This document shows positions 27,047 to 35,959 of a stretch of 64,000 bases of DNA, piece by piece. A program made the translations under genes and the position numbers. The notes beneath the pieces are model-generated. The model saw nothing but the letters and a program-made list of their open reading frames with translations. It was not told where the DNA came from and searched no databases. The stretch is from Cedecea neteri (GTDB lineage: Bacteria > Pseudomonadota > Gammaproteobacteria > Enterobacterales > Enterobacteriaceae). Each line of letters begins with the position of its first letter. Position 1 is the stretch's first letter. The stretch spans positions 4,092,001 to 4,156,000 of the forward strand of contig NZ_CP009458.1 in the NCBI RefSeq assembly GCF_000758305.1. Direction: 5' to 3'.

Positions 27047-28318
27047 GTGGCAAGTTCAAACAAACTCACGCTATTCATCATTCTGTTCATGATAGCGGGG
27101 ATCTTCACCGGCGCGGCCATCCACGAATACGCCGCCGCCGACGTTATCAAAAGCTACGCCGATAACATCACGCTGTTTACCGATATCTTCCTGCGACTGA
27201 TCAAGATGGTGATTGCGCCATTGGTCTTTAGCACGCTGACGGTCGGTATCATGAAGCTGGGCGAAACCTCCACCATTGGCCGCGTAGGCGGTAAAGCGAT
27301 GATCTGGTTTGTCTCTTCTTCCGTGCTGTCTATTCTGGTCGGCTTGTTTATTGTCACCCTGGAGCATCCGGGTGCGGGCATGAACCTGGAAGTGCCGGCT
27401 GAAGCCGTGCAAACAGGTCTGGCGGTCAGCGGGATGACGCTGAAAGCCTTTATTTCCCATACCATCCCAACCAGCATTGCCGGGGCGATGTCGGACAACG
27501 AAATCCTGCAGATTGTGGTGTTCTCGATGTTCTTCGGGATTGCCGGTGCTTCTTTGGGTGAGAAATTTAATGCACCGCTGGTGAGCGCGCTGGACGTTGT
27601 CTCCCACATCATGCTGAAAGTGACCGGTTACGTGATGTATGTCGCGCCGCTGGCTATTTTCGCCGCCATCTCTTCAGTGATTGCCACCCAGGGCCTGGGC
27701 ATTCTGCTCAATTACGCTTCGTTTATCGGCGGCTACTATGTGGCTATCGTGCTCACCTGCATCGTGCTGATTAGTGTGGGTTACATGGTGCTGAAGCGTG
27801 ATGTGTTCCGCCTGCTGGCGATGCTGAAAGATCCCGTGCTGGTGGCCTTTACCACCAGCAGCTCCGAAGCGGCCTATCCGAAAACGCTGGATCAGCTGAC
27901 GCGCTTTGGTTGCTCCCGTAACATCGCCTCGTTTGTGCTGCCCATCGGCTACTCCTTTAACCTGGTGGGGTCGATGGTCTACTGCTCCTTCGCCTCCATG
28001 TTTATTGCCCAGGCTTACAACGTGCACCTCTCCTTCTCTGAGATTGCCGTGCTGATGCTGACGCTGATGCTGGCGTCCAAAGGGATTGCGGGCGTGCCGC
28101 GCTCCGCGCTGGTTGTACTGGCGGCAACAATTCCAAGCTTCAATATTCCGGTGGCGGGGATCCTGCTGTTAATGGGGATTGACCACTTCCTGGATATGGG
28201 TCGCTCGGCGATCAACGTGCTGGGCAACGGCGTGGCTACCGCGATGCTGTCCAAGAACGAAGGGATGCTGGAAGACACCGAGACTGACACCGTGCCGGTG
28301 GAAGAAGTTAAGGCATAA
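27047..28318 (+). CDS. dicarboxylate/amino acid:cation symporter (DAACS family)
   Basis: A 423-residue secondary transporter for dicarboxylates or acidic amino acids, with about eight helices and two re-entrant hairpins. The first hairpin serine motif is TSSSEAAYP. The later LDMGRSAINVLGNG keeps the Arg associated with dicarboxylate binding. The usual N-x-D-G-T unwound motif reads NLVGS, lacking the Asp found in DctA and GltPh. It starts with GTG at 27047, and no ATG is available nearby. A perfect CRP site lies upstream. It is not DctA itself by sequence; the substrate is unassigned. Confidence 0.85.
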   Translation: MASSNKLTLFIILFMIAGIFTGAAIHEYAAADVIKSYADNITLFTDIFLRLIKMVIAPLVFSTLTVGIMKLGETSTIGRVGGKAMIWFVSSSVLSILVGLFIVTLEHPGAGMNLEVPAEAVQTGLAVSGMTLKAFISHTIPTSIAGAMSDNEILQIVVFSMFFGIAGASLGEKFNAPLVSALDVVSHIMLKVTGYVMYVAPLAIFAAISSVIATQGLGILLNYASFIGGYYVAIVLTCIVLISVGYMVLKRDVFRLLAMLKDPVLVAFTTSSSEAAYPKTLDQLTRFGCSRNIASFVLPIGYSFNLVGSMVYCSFASMFIAQAYNVHLSFSEIAVLMLTLMLASKGIAGVPRSALVVLAATIPSFNIPVAGILLLMGIDHFLDMGRSAINVLGNGVATAMLSKNEGMLEDTETDTVPVEEVKA

Positions 28319-28350
28319 AAAAAGGGCTACCCTCGGGTAGCCCTTCTTAT
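28319..28350. terminator. bidirectional terminator between symporter and cheW
   Basis: A stem AAGGGCTACCC / GGGTAGCCCTT with a 2-base loop, A-rich on the left and T-rich on the right. It serves the symporter on the plus strand and the motA-motB-cheA-cheW transcript on the minus strand. Confidence 0.9.
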
Positions 28351-28364
28351 TTTAGCAAACCGGA

Positions 28365-28859
28365 TTAAGCAACCGCAGAATCCAGCAGTTCCATCTCTTC
28401 GCTGTTCAGCAGCTTCTCAATGTTCACCAGAATCAGCATACGTTCACCCAGCGCGCCCAGACCGGTAAGATATTCGGTCGACAGCGTGACAGCGAACTCT
28501 GGCGCAGGACGAATCTGGTCGGCGGTCAGCGACAGCACGTCAGACACGCCGTCAACCACAATCCCGACCACGCGTTTTTCCAGATTCAGCACGATAACCA
28601 CGGTATTGTCGTTATATTCCACGCCATCCTGTTCGAACTTCAGGCGCAGGTCGATAATCGGCACGATAACGCCGCGCAGGTTGGTAACGCCTTTGATAAA
28701 AGCAGGCGTGTTCGCGATGCGCGTCACCTGATCGTAACCGCGGATCTCCTGCACTTTCAGGATATCAATGCCGTACTCTTCAGCGCCGAGGGTGAACACC
28801 AGAAACTCCTGGCCTACGTTTTCCCCGGTCAGTTTTGTCACATTCGTTAGTGCAGTCAT
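28365..28859 (-). CDS. cheW: chemotaxis coupling protein CheW
   Basis: A 164-residue SH3-like adaptor that couples receptors to CheA. The conserved start GQEFLVFTLGAEEYGIDI, then VQEIRGYDQVTRI, KGVTNLRGVIVPIIDLR and VVGIVVDGVSDVL are all present. It is the last gene of the motA-motB-cheA-cheW operon, 28 bp after cheA, and ends at a strong terminator. Confidence 0.97.
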   Translation of the reverse strand: MTALTNVTKLTGENVGQEFLVFTLGAEEYGIDILKVQEIRGYDQVTRIANTPAFIKGVTNLRGVIVPIIDLRLKFEQDGVEYNDNTVVIVLNLEKRVVGIVVDGVSDVLSLTADQIRPAPEFAVTLSTEYLTGLGALGERMLILVNIEKLLNSEEMELLDSAVA

Positions 28860-28887
28860 TTGCGTACCTATTCTTTTAAGCGGTTAA

Positions 28888-30912
28888 TCAGGCGACGGTT
28901 AGCGCCAGACGTTGTTCACGGTTTAGCCCCTGCAGCGCAGAAACATCGACGATCAGCGCCACGCTGCCGTCACCCAAAATGGTGGCTGCAGAAATGCCCG
29001 GCACCTTGCGGTAGTTGCTTTCAAGGTTTTTCACCACAACCTGATGCTGGCCAATCAGCTGGTCGACCAACAGCGCGTAGCGGCGTCCGGCGCTTTGCAG
29101 GATCACAACGATGCCCTGCGTGGCTTCGGTTTTGGCGCCCTGAACGTCAAAGACTTTCCACAGCTCAACCAGCGGCAGATATTCCCCACGCACTTCCAGC
29201 ACGCGCTCGCCGCCCGCCAGCGGGTGCAGATCTTCTTCCTGCGGCTGCAGAGATTCCATCACCGCGTTCAGCGGCAGAATAAAGACTTCATCACTCACCT
29301 TAACCGACATGCCATCGAGGATAGCGAGCGTCAGCGGCAGCAGAATGCGAATGGTTGTCCCTGCCCCGGCTTTCGACTGGATTTCGACGTGGCCGCCCAT
29401 TTCCTGGATGTTACGTTTCACCACGTCCATGCCCACGCCGCGGCCAGACACGTCGGTGACCTGCTCGGCGGTGGAGAAGCCCGGGGCGAAAATAAGCATC
29501 CCAACTTCGTCGTCGGTCATGCTTTCACTGACCGGCATCCCCTGGGAAATGGCCTTCGCCAGAATACGTTCGCGGTTAAGCCCAGCCCCGTCATCGGTTA
29601 CTTCGATACAGATATTCCCGCCCTGATGCTCCGCAGACAGAATCAGGTTACCGACTTCGGACTTCCCTGCCGCACGGCGTTTTTCCGGCGACTCGATACC
29701 GTGGTCAAGGCTGTTACGTACGAGGTGCGTTAACGGGTCGATAATGCGCTCGATCAGGCTCTTATCCAGCTCGGTGGAGCTGCCCATCAGCGTCAGTTCT
29801 ACCTGCTTGTTCAGCTTCCCGGCCAGATCGCGAACCAGGCGTGGGAAACGGCTGAAGACGTATTCCATCGGCATCATGCGGATAGACATCACCGATTCCT
29901 GGAGGTCGCGCGCGTTACGCTGCAACTGCCCCATGCTGGTGATCAAATCGCCATGGTTGACCGGGTCGAGCTCGTTAGAACGCTGGGCCAGCATGGACTG
30001 GGTGATCACCAGTTCACCAACCAGGTTAATCAACTGGTCAACTTTCTCTACCGCCACGCGAATGCTGGTCGATTCGGATGCGCGAGCAGCAGGTTTATCG
30101 CGCTCAACGCGCCCTGTCGCAGGGGTTAGCGGCTCAGGCAAACCAGCTTTTTGCACGGCAACTGCCGTTTGAGCAGGCGCTTCAGGCACCGCCACCGAAG
30201 TGGTTTCTGCCACCGCTGGCGCGCTGGCTGCTGTAACCGGCACAAAGCTGATTTGCTCTGGCTCAATCACGAAGCAAAGTACGGCAGTAATATCGTCTTC
30301 GCTGACGCTGGTTTCCAGCGTGGCCGTTACGGAAGCGGTATCTTTAACCACTTCGCTCAGGGTCCCCAGGTTCCCCAGCTCTTCGAGCATCAGGTCACGC
30401 TCAGCCTCTTTCAAGCCATCAATCACTACGCGCAGCTTACCGCCGCTGTCGGCAGGAGCCGACGCAGGTTGTTCAGTTTCAACCACGGAGAGTTTGGCCG
30501 GCGCCGAGGGTGCCTCGCCTTTGGCTTCCAGGGCAAGCTGACGCAACGCTTTGCAGATGTAGTCGAAGCTTGCGGCATCCGGCTCTTCAGAGTTTTTATA
30601 GGCGTCCAACTGTTCCTGCATAATATCCTTGGTTTCCAAAAACAGGTTGATGATATCGGTGTTGAGCTGCATCTCACCGCGCCGCGCTTCGTCAAGCAGG
30701 TTCTCCATCAGGTGGGTCGTTTCCTGCAGGATGGAGAAGCCAAATGTACCCGCTCCGCCCTTGATGGAGTGGGCCGCACGGAAAATAGCGTTCAACTGTT
30801 CGGAGTCCGGCGCCTCAGGCACCAAATCCAGGAGATGCTGCTCCATATCGGCCAACAGTTCGTCGGCTTCGTCAAAAAATGTCTGGTAAAAATCGCTAAT
30901 ATCCATGCTCAC
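28888..30912 (-). CDS. cheA: chemotaxis histidine kinase CheA
   Basis: A 674-residue kinase that phosphorylates CheY and CheB. The P1 domain has His48 in AAHSIKGGAG; P2 follows, then a linker with APA-rich stretches; the dimerisation helix starts near VEKVDQLINLVGEL. The ATP-lid motifs DDGAGL and GRGVGMD are followed by the CheW-like P5. It is about 20 residues longer than in E. coli, the difference lying around P2 and its linkers. I chose the GTG at 30912 (GTG-AGC-ATG), as in E. coli, 4 bp after motB. Met98, the start of CheA-short in E. coli, is conserved. Confidence 0.96.
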   Translation of the reverse strand: MSMDISDFYQTFFDEADELLADMEQHLLDLVPEAPDSEQLNAIFRAAHSIKGGAGTFGFSILQETTHLMENLLDEARRGEMQLNTDIINLFLETKDIMQEQLDAYKNSEEPDAASFDYICKALRQLALEAKGEAPSAPAKLSVVETEQPASAPADSGGKLRVVIDGLKEAERDLMLEELGNLGTLSEVVKDTASVTATLETSVSEDDITAVLCFVIEPEQISFVPVTAASAPAVAETTSVAVPEAPAQTAVAVQKAGLPEPLTPATGRVERDKPAARASESTSIRVAVEKVDQLINLVGELVITQSMLAQRSNELDPVNHGDLITSMGQLQRNARDLQESVMSIRMMPMEYVFSRFPRLVRDLAGKLNKQVELTLMGSSTELDKSLIERIIDPLTHLVRNSLDHGIESPEKRRAAGKSEVGNLILSAEHQGGNICIEVTDDGAGLNRERILAKAISQGMPVSESMTDDEVGMLIFAPGFSTAEQVTDVSGRGVGMDVVKRNIQEMGGHVEIQSKAGAGTTIRILLPLTLAILDGMSVKVSDEVFILPLNAVMESLQPQEEDLHPLAGGERVLEVRGEYLPLVELWKVFDVQGAKTEATQGIVVILQSAGRRYALLVDQLIGQHQVVVKNLESNYRKVPGISAATILGDGSVALIVDVSALQGLNREQRLALTVA

Positions 30913-30916
30913 GCTA

Positions 30917-31846
30917 TCACCTCGTGCCTGGTTGTGGCGCAACTGTGTTATTCGCCGGAGCCGCCGTTGGATCCTGCTGCAGAACGCTGAGAGGCTGGTT
31001 CTCGCTCTCTGAGTTCTCATGCATGATGGCGTCTTCGGTCTGTTTATTAAGCACCAGCAAACTGATGCGACGGTTAATGGCGTCCCCGCCTCCGCGTTTG
31101 GAGAGGCTCATCTGCGAGGACATCCCGATGACGCGCAGCACTTTGCCATCGTCGAGGCCGCCTGCCACCAGCTCACGGCGGGAAGCATTCGCACGGTCGG
31201 CGGAAAGCTCCCAGTTGCTGTAGCCGCGCTCGCCGTTGGCATAAGGCAGGTCATCGGTATGGCCGGACAAACTGATCTTGTTAGGAATACCGTTCAGCAC
31301 CGGGGCGATTTTGCGCAGGATGTCGCGCATGTAAGGCTCGACCTCCGCACTACCGTTTTTAAACATCGGGCGGTTCTGGCTGTCGATAATCTGAATCCGC
31401 AACCCTTCCTGAACCAGGTCGATTTGCAGATGCGGACGCAGCGCACGCAGCTTAGGGTCAGACTCAATCAACTGGTCCAAATCCCCTTTGATTTTCTTCA
31501 GGCGGTTGGCTTCCATGCGCTTGCGCAGTTCTTCGATGTTGGGCTGTTTTTTCACTTCGCCCTGCTGCTGAGTGACGTCGTCACCGCCACCGGGAATAGG
31601 GCTTTCGCTGTCGGCGATACGCTGGCCGCCGGTAATGGCCTGAGCCAGCGGAGTGCGGAAGTAATCAGCAATTTGCGCCAGCTCTTTCGGGCTGGAGATG
31701 GAAATCAGCCACATGACCAGAAAGAAAGCCATCATCGCGGTCATAAAGTCCGCGTAGGCAATTTTCCAGGAGCCGTGAGCCGCCCCGCCGTGTCCCTTGT
31801 GCTTGCGGCGCTTTACGACAACGATGGGATGGGACTGATTTTTCAT
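30917..31846 (-). CDS. motB: flagellar stator protein MotB
   Basis: A 309-residue stator subunit. It has a single membrane helix (about 28-50) with the proton-carrying Asp at 33 in YADFMTAMMAFF (32 in E. coli; there is one extra Gly before it). A plug segment and a C-terminal OmpA-like peptidoglycan-binding domain (GHTDDLPYANGERGYSNWEL) follow. The ATG overlaps the motA stop (ATGA). Confidence 0.97.
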   Translation of the reverse strand: MKNQSHPIVVVKRRKHKGHGGAAHGSWKIAYADFMTAMMAFFLVMWLISISSPKELAQIADYFRTPLAQAITGGQRIADSESPIPGGGDDVTQQQGEVKKQPNIEELRKRMEANRLKKIKGDLDQLIESDPKLRALRPHLQIDLVQEGLRIQIIDSQNRPMFKNGSAEVEPYMRDILRKIAPVLNGIPNKISLSGHTDDLPYANGERGYSNWELSADRANASRRELVAGGLDDGKVLRVIGMSSQMSLSKRGGGDAINRRISLLVLNKQTEDAIMHENSESENQPLSVLQQDPTAAPANNTVAPQPGTR

Positions 31847-32733
31847 ACTTCTTCTTCCGTCGCGCGCTGCGCGTTCGGGGAACGTACCGCTCTGACGTGT
31901 TCTTCCAGCTCAATGAACGATGGACGCTCGCTGGAGTAAAGCGTTTTACGGCCGAATTCCACCGCGATTGGCGGCGCATAACCGTTGAGGCTGGAGAGTA
32001 AAGTGACCTTCACGCACTGCATCATTTTAGTCGTTTCAGCGCTTTTTTGGCGCAGCACGCTCGCTAATGGGGAAATAAAACCGTAGGCCAGTAAAATACC
32101 GAGGAAAGTTCCCACCATGGCGTGCGCAATTAATGCGCCTAATTCCGCTGCGGGGCGGTCAGCGGATGCCAGGGCATGAACAACCCCCATTACCGCAGCA
32201 ACGATACCGAAGGCCGGTAATGAATCCCCCATTAACGCAAGGCTGTTGGCCGGTATTTCCGCTTCGCTTTCATGGGTCTCGATTTCTTCATCCATCAGCG
32301 CTTCAATTTCGAATGTATTCATATTTCCGCTGATGATTAAACGCAAATAATCGACAATAAAATCAAGCATCATGGTGTCCGCTAGAATACGCGGGTAGCT
32401 GGCGAAGATTTCGCTTTCTTTAGGGTTTTCAATGTCTCTTTCGAGTGAAAACATACCCTGCTGACGCGACTTAGCCATCAGACGATAAAGCAATGCCATT
32501 AAGTCCATATACATGCTTTTGGTATATTTTGAGCGTCTGAAGAGCAACGGCAGCGCTTTTAAGGTGCCCTTAATCGCCTTGCCGTTATTCCCTACAATAA
32601 ACGCCCCAATACCCGCCCCACCAATGATCACAAATTCAGCAGGTTGATAAAGTGCGCCAAGGTGGCCGCCGGTCAACATGTAACCGCCGAACACTGTCCC
32701 TAAAACAACCAGGTAACCTATTAAAATCAGCAC
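31843..32733 (-). CDS. motA: flagellar stator protein MotA
   Basis: A 296-residue proton-channel subunit with four membrane helices. The torque-generating charges Arg90 and Glu98 (SRQQGMFSLERDIENP) are in place. The frame runs 39 codons further upstream, but the GTG at 32733 gives MLILIGYLVVLGTVFGG, matching the E. coli start. I did not find a clear sigma-28 promoter in the 125 bp up to flhC, although the operon is a class 3 flagellar unit in E. coli. Confidence 0.96.
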   Translation of the reverse strand: MLILIGYLVVLGTVFGGYMLTGGHLGALYQPAEFVIIGGAGIGAFIVGNNGKAIKGTLKALPLLFRRSKYTKSMYMDLMALLYRLMAKSRQQGMFSLERDIENPKESEIFASYPRILADTMMLDFIVDYLRLIISGNMNTFEIEALMDEEIETHESEAEIPANSLALMGDSLPAFGIVAAVMGVVHALASADRPAAELGALIAHAMVGTFLGILLAYGFISPLASVLRQKSAETTKMMQCVKVTLLSSLNGYAPPIAVEFGRKTLYSSERPSFIELEEHVRAVRSPNAQRATEEEV

Positions 32734-32802
32734 GAGATCATCCTTACGCCGTTGAGTGTAGCGAGGATGCCCAGGAGGCAGGTGTAGCGTCGTGTTTGGG
32801 CA

Positions 32803-32836
32803 TAAAAAAAGCAGCGGTAATCTCTCACCGCTGCTG
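32803..32836 (-). terminator. Rho-independent terminator after flhDC
   Basis: On the minus strand, AGCAGCGGT and ACCGCTGCT form a 9-bp stem with an 8-base loop followed by seven T. It is placed 23 bp after the flhC stop and separates flhDC from motA. Confidence 0.9.
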
Positions 32837-32858
32837 GAATACGCAAACACAGAATCTG

Positions 32859-33437
32859 TTACACAGCCTGTTCCACCTGGTCATCCAGCAGTTGTGGAAT
32901 AATATCGGCAGCATTCTGGGAAAGTTTACGTCTTTTTACCGCCCTCGATGGCGGCTGGCACAGACTGCAGGCAAAGCTGCCGACAGGCTGGTGTGCGTGG
33001 GTAATAAAATTGCCTCCACAGCAGTTACACTGGCTCAGTTGGAGCATACCGCTCTCAACAAATCGAACCAGCGTCCACGCGCGAGTCAGCGCCAAGAGCG
33101 GGCCGTCAGACTGGGAAGGACATTGTTCAAGATAGAGTCGATAGGCTTTGATCACCGCATCAACGCCGGTACATAGCCCACTACGAAGTAAAAACTGCCA
33201 GGCATTACAGAACATGGAAGCATGAATATTTTGCTCCCAGGTCATAAACCAATCAGTAGAGAAAGGCAGCATCCCTTTTGGAGGAGGACTTCCACGGAGT
33301 TCTTTGTAGAGTTTGATCAGGCGACCACGGCTCAACTGCGTTTCGCTTTCCAGCATTTGCAGTCGGGCACCCAGTGTTATCAGCTCCATAGCGAGCTGAA
33401 TGTCGCGAGCTTCCTGGACAATACTTTTCTCGCTCAT
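32859..33437 (-). CDS. flhC: flagellar master regulator FlhC
   Basis: A 192-residue subunit of the FlhD4C2 activator that switches on class 2 flagellar genes. The zinc-binding cysteines are visible in the C-terminal third (CNCCGG followed by FACSLCQPP). The N-terminus SIVQEARDIQLAMELI is typical. The start lies 3 bp after the flhD stop. Confidence 0.97.
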   Translation of the reverse strand: MSEKSIVQEARDIQLAMELITLGARLQMLESETQLSRGRLIKLYKELRGSPPPKGMLPFSTDWFMTWEQNIHASMFCNAWQFLLRSGLCTGVDAVIKAYRLYLEQCPSQSDGPLLALTRAWTLVRFVESGMLQLSQCNCCGGNFITHAHQPVGSFACSLCQPPSRAVKRRKLSQNAADIIPQLLDDQVEQAV

Positions 33438-33440
33438 TTG

Positions 33441-33791
33441 TTATGCCCTTTTTTTCTTAGGTGCCTCGGCAGGCGTCGACACCTCATTCAATAAACGGGT
33501 AGATAACAAAATACCGGTATGAATTTGCTGTAAATCATCCACACGGGAGTCTTGTGTTAAGCGAGTAATTGCCTGACTTTCGCTAAACCGGAACTGACAA
33601 ACTAATTGGTTAGTTTCTGCCAATTTTACCATTTGAGGCAACGTGAGTTCCCCAAGCGTATTTGCCATATCTTCAGCGATACCTAAGCGAAACATAGCAG
33701 AGGCTTTGTCCTGACTAATAAGACGCTGTGCAAGCAATAAGTACGACAAATTGATGTCGTAAATATGTTTTAGCAACTCGGAAGTATGCAT
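33441..33791 (-). CDS. flhD: flagellar master regulator FlhD
   Basis: A 116-residue subunit of FlhDC. HTSELLKHIYDINLSYLLLAQ and DSRVDDLQQIHTGI are characteristic. The ATG at 33791 gives the usual E. coli start; an in-frame ATG three codons upstream (33800) would add MEK and cannot be excluded. A gene-free leader and promoter region of over 900 bp lies upstream, as expected for this heavily regulated operon. Confidence 0.96.
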   Translation of the reverse strand: MHTSELLKHIYDINLSYLLLAQRLISQDKASAMFRLGIAEDMANTLGELTLPQMVKLAETNQLVCQFRFSESQAITRLTQDSRVDDLQQIHTGILLSTRLLNEVSTPAEAPKKKRA

Positions 33792-34729
33792 TTTTTCCAT
33801 CCCGAATAACCAACTATTATTGTATGCGGCCCAGCCTAAATATGTCGGATGACAGTAACGTGTCAGCGCGAGTAAATTCTCCAGAAACTTACAGTTGTAA
33901 GAAGCCGAAGCGCATCTCTCGCGCCATTACTGTTTTCTGAACTATTAGGGGGTTGTTACCGCACCCCGCGATGTCGCCGGGTCTCCCCGGTTAAATTAAA
34001 ACAATCGTTACGGCCAAAATGCACGGATAAATCTTTAGCTCTGACTAAACTCCTTCGCATCCCACAGAAGAAGCCTTTTCCCTGACAGAGCCCGAACGCC
34101 TGTTGTCGTTCATCATTTTATTACAAAAAACTAAGATTTTTCCTAATTCGGGCAAACTCTACTCGCAGCCCCTGGCACATACAATGCGGGCACCTGCGAT
34201 TTTGGAATTTATGTGACGCAGATCACATAAATACATCATCCTTTGGGATGAAAAGCATCAGAATCGCTTTTCATTTGCTTACTTTTTCATCTGATTAAGA
34301 ATTTTACCGAAGCCGACAGATGAATAGTGACACGGAAAGATCACAACTCTATGAGTTGTCATTGCTTTTTATCCGATACGGGCGGCCAGGAATGCCTTAG
34401 CGATCACACTTTGTGAAAGCCATTCGGAGTAATCTGCTGTTATTCATGGACTTAAGTCAAATTATAGCGGCATTTTAACTGACCGTTATGATTTCAAAAG
34501 CGCCTGTTACCGAAAGTTATCGCGCGATCCAGGTTCTGAAATTAATCCATTCGTCTGATGGAAAATTTTTACATTTCGTCTACGAAACAATGTTTCAAAT
34601 TCGTTTCATAAGAATAACTAAACAATTTCTATGAGTGGCTTCACATTTCGTACCGCGACAAGCGTTGCGCCTCGGGCACAACTGGTGTAAGAAAATGTTA
34701 ACAATTCACACTAAATGTGGAGGGGTTAT
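33792..34729. other. 938-bp flhDC / uspC divergent regulatory region
   Basis: A gene-free region between two divergent genes. It contains a perfect CRP site (34212-34227) and A+T-rich stretches around 34100-34160 and 34540-34640. No tRNA, obvious small RNA or insertion sequence is apparent. The length fits multi-input control of flhDC. Confidence 0.75.
34212..34227. promoter_or_regulatory. CRP-cAMP binding site in the flhDC control region
   Basis: TGTGA-CGCAGA-TCACA, both half-sites perfect. It lies about 420 bp upstream of flhD. CRP activates flhDC in E. coli, so this is the likely functional site. Its distance implies a leader of roughly 350 bases if it sits just upstream of the promoter. 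Confidence 0.75.
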
Positions 34730-35149
34730 ATGAGCTATCGTCATGTGCTGGTTGCCGTTGCTATCACGCCTGAAAGCCATCGTCTGGTACAAAAGGCCGT
34801 CTCCATCGTTAAACCCGTCAACGGAAAAATTACCCTCGTCACGCTCGCGTCAGATCCCGAACTGTATAACCAGCTTGCCGCCCCTATGCTGGAAAGTTTG
34901 CGCGATCTGATGCTGGAAGAAACCCACCTTTTTCTCGATGAGCTAAAAGAGAAAGCGCAATATCCTGTTGAAAAGGTAATTATTTCCACAGGGGAACTAA
35001 GCGAGCACATTCTGGATATCTGTGAAAAACACGATGTCGATTTAGTCCTTTGCGGTAATCATAATCAGAGTTTTTTCAGCAAAGTCATGTGTTCGGCCAA
35101 GACTGTTGTGGCTTCCAGCCGGGTCGATGTGTTGCTAGTCCCGCTTTAA
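34730..35149 (+). CDS. uspC: universal stress protein UspC
   Basis: A 139-residue single-domain universal stress protein. The start YRHVLVAVAITPES, the central ASDPELYNQLAAPML and the late DLVLCGNHNQSFFSK match UspC closely. UspC is linked to osmotic, UV and motility responses. The ATG at 34730 is preceded by GGAGGGG; an ATG at 34715 is less favoured. In E. coli it is likewise divergent from flhDC. The otsAB and araFGH genes that follow it there are absent here. Confidence 0.93.
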   Translation: MSYRHVLVAVAITPESHRLVQKAVSIVKPVNGKITLVTLASDPELYNQLAAPMLESLRDLMLEETHLFLDELKEKAQYPVEKVIISTGELSEHILDICEKHDVDLVLCGNHNQSFFSKVMCSAKTVVASSRVDVLLVPL

Positions 35150-35163
35150 GTCTTTCTCTGACA

Positions 35164-35190
35164 GAAAGCGGAGCCTGCTCCGCTTTTTCA
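35164..35190 (+). terminator. Rho-independent terminator after uspC
   Basis: A stem AAGCGGAG / CTCCGCTT with a CCTG loop followed by a short T-run. It starts about 15 bp after the uspC stop. Confidence 0.85.
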
Positions 35191-35959
35191 CCCCCAACCC
35201 CGCTGCTTATTCGATTATTCCATAGCGACTAATCACGATAATTTTTCAAAAATCGCGTTTTTATCCTGCCATTTCACTGCCGCCGGAAAGAAGAAAAAAC
35301 ACGCTCCAATAAACGGCTGGATTTCCAGGTTTCATCATTGTTAATGAGGTACGGCTTACTGTGAGGACACGTTGCAAGCGAGATGCGGACTCCCTTGCGC
35401 GGCATAATCACCTCACTAAGGCATACTTTTTTCCGATAGATAAAAAAATCAATTCATTAGCCGTACCAGCAGATTCTGGTGTTTTCCCTGGCCCAAAACA
35501 GCTTGTTTTTTGTACTCATCATCTGCTCTTGCACAACAAGAGATCTCCTTAGCCGCGGAACATCTTGACCCCTGAGAGCAAAAATTTTTTTAACCACGGA
35601 TCTTCAAACCTCCGTCTAAGATGCAAAACAGACAAACATGATCTCGATGCGCATAAACCAAAATCTAAAATACAACCAAAAAATAAAAAATGATTCACAT
35701 TGGAAAATAAACAAATCCAATTAATCGTACTTTTGACATAGCCCCACAGAGATAGCATCACGCCAATGAGTAAAATATATTTTATATCAAATACAGCAAG
35801 TTATGTAACAACGCAAGGGGCAAAGAATTAAGCTTTTTTTATCTTAAATAAAATTAAAGAAATGAAAAATAGCGCCACTTAGGACTTTTCTCACCATTAA
35901 TAGCAGCGTATGTTTATTTCATCTCTTCATAAAATTGCTCATGAAATAAGGATATTGAT
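35191..35959. other. 769-bp gene-free region upstream of ftnB
   Basis: No gene recognised. The second half (from about 35560) is strongly A+T-rich. Two short frames exist (plus 35361-35552 from a GTG; minus 35549-35761) but neither has a convincing ribosome site or known relatives. In E. coli the small protein/RNA gene azuCR lies near ftnB; I could not identify it here. Confidence 0.6.

Noticed and set aside
27150..27167. GCCGATAA at about 27159
   Set aside because: It lies within the symporter coding sequence and has no -35 partner.
30151..30990. A 279-codon plus-strand frame opposite cheA
   Set aside because: An antisense shadow of cheA, rich in His/Gln/Arg as expected from complementary codons.
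32734..32802. A sigma-28 promoter for motA
   Set aside because: I searched the minus strand between the flhC terminator and motA and found no GCCGATAA-like -10 with a proper -35. One may exist in degenerate form.
34290..34330. GCCGACAG near 34312 as a sigma-28 -10 element
   Set aside because: The bases 11 upstream do not resemble TAAAGTTT, and the orientation would only fit uspC at a long distance.
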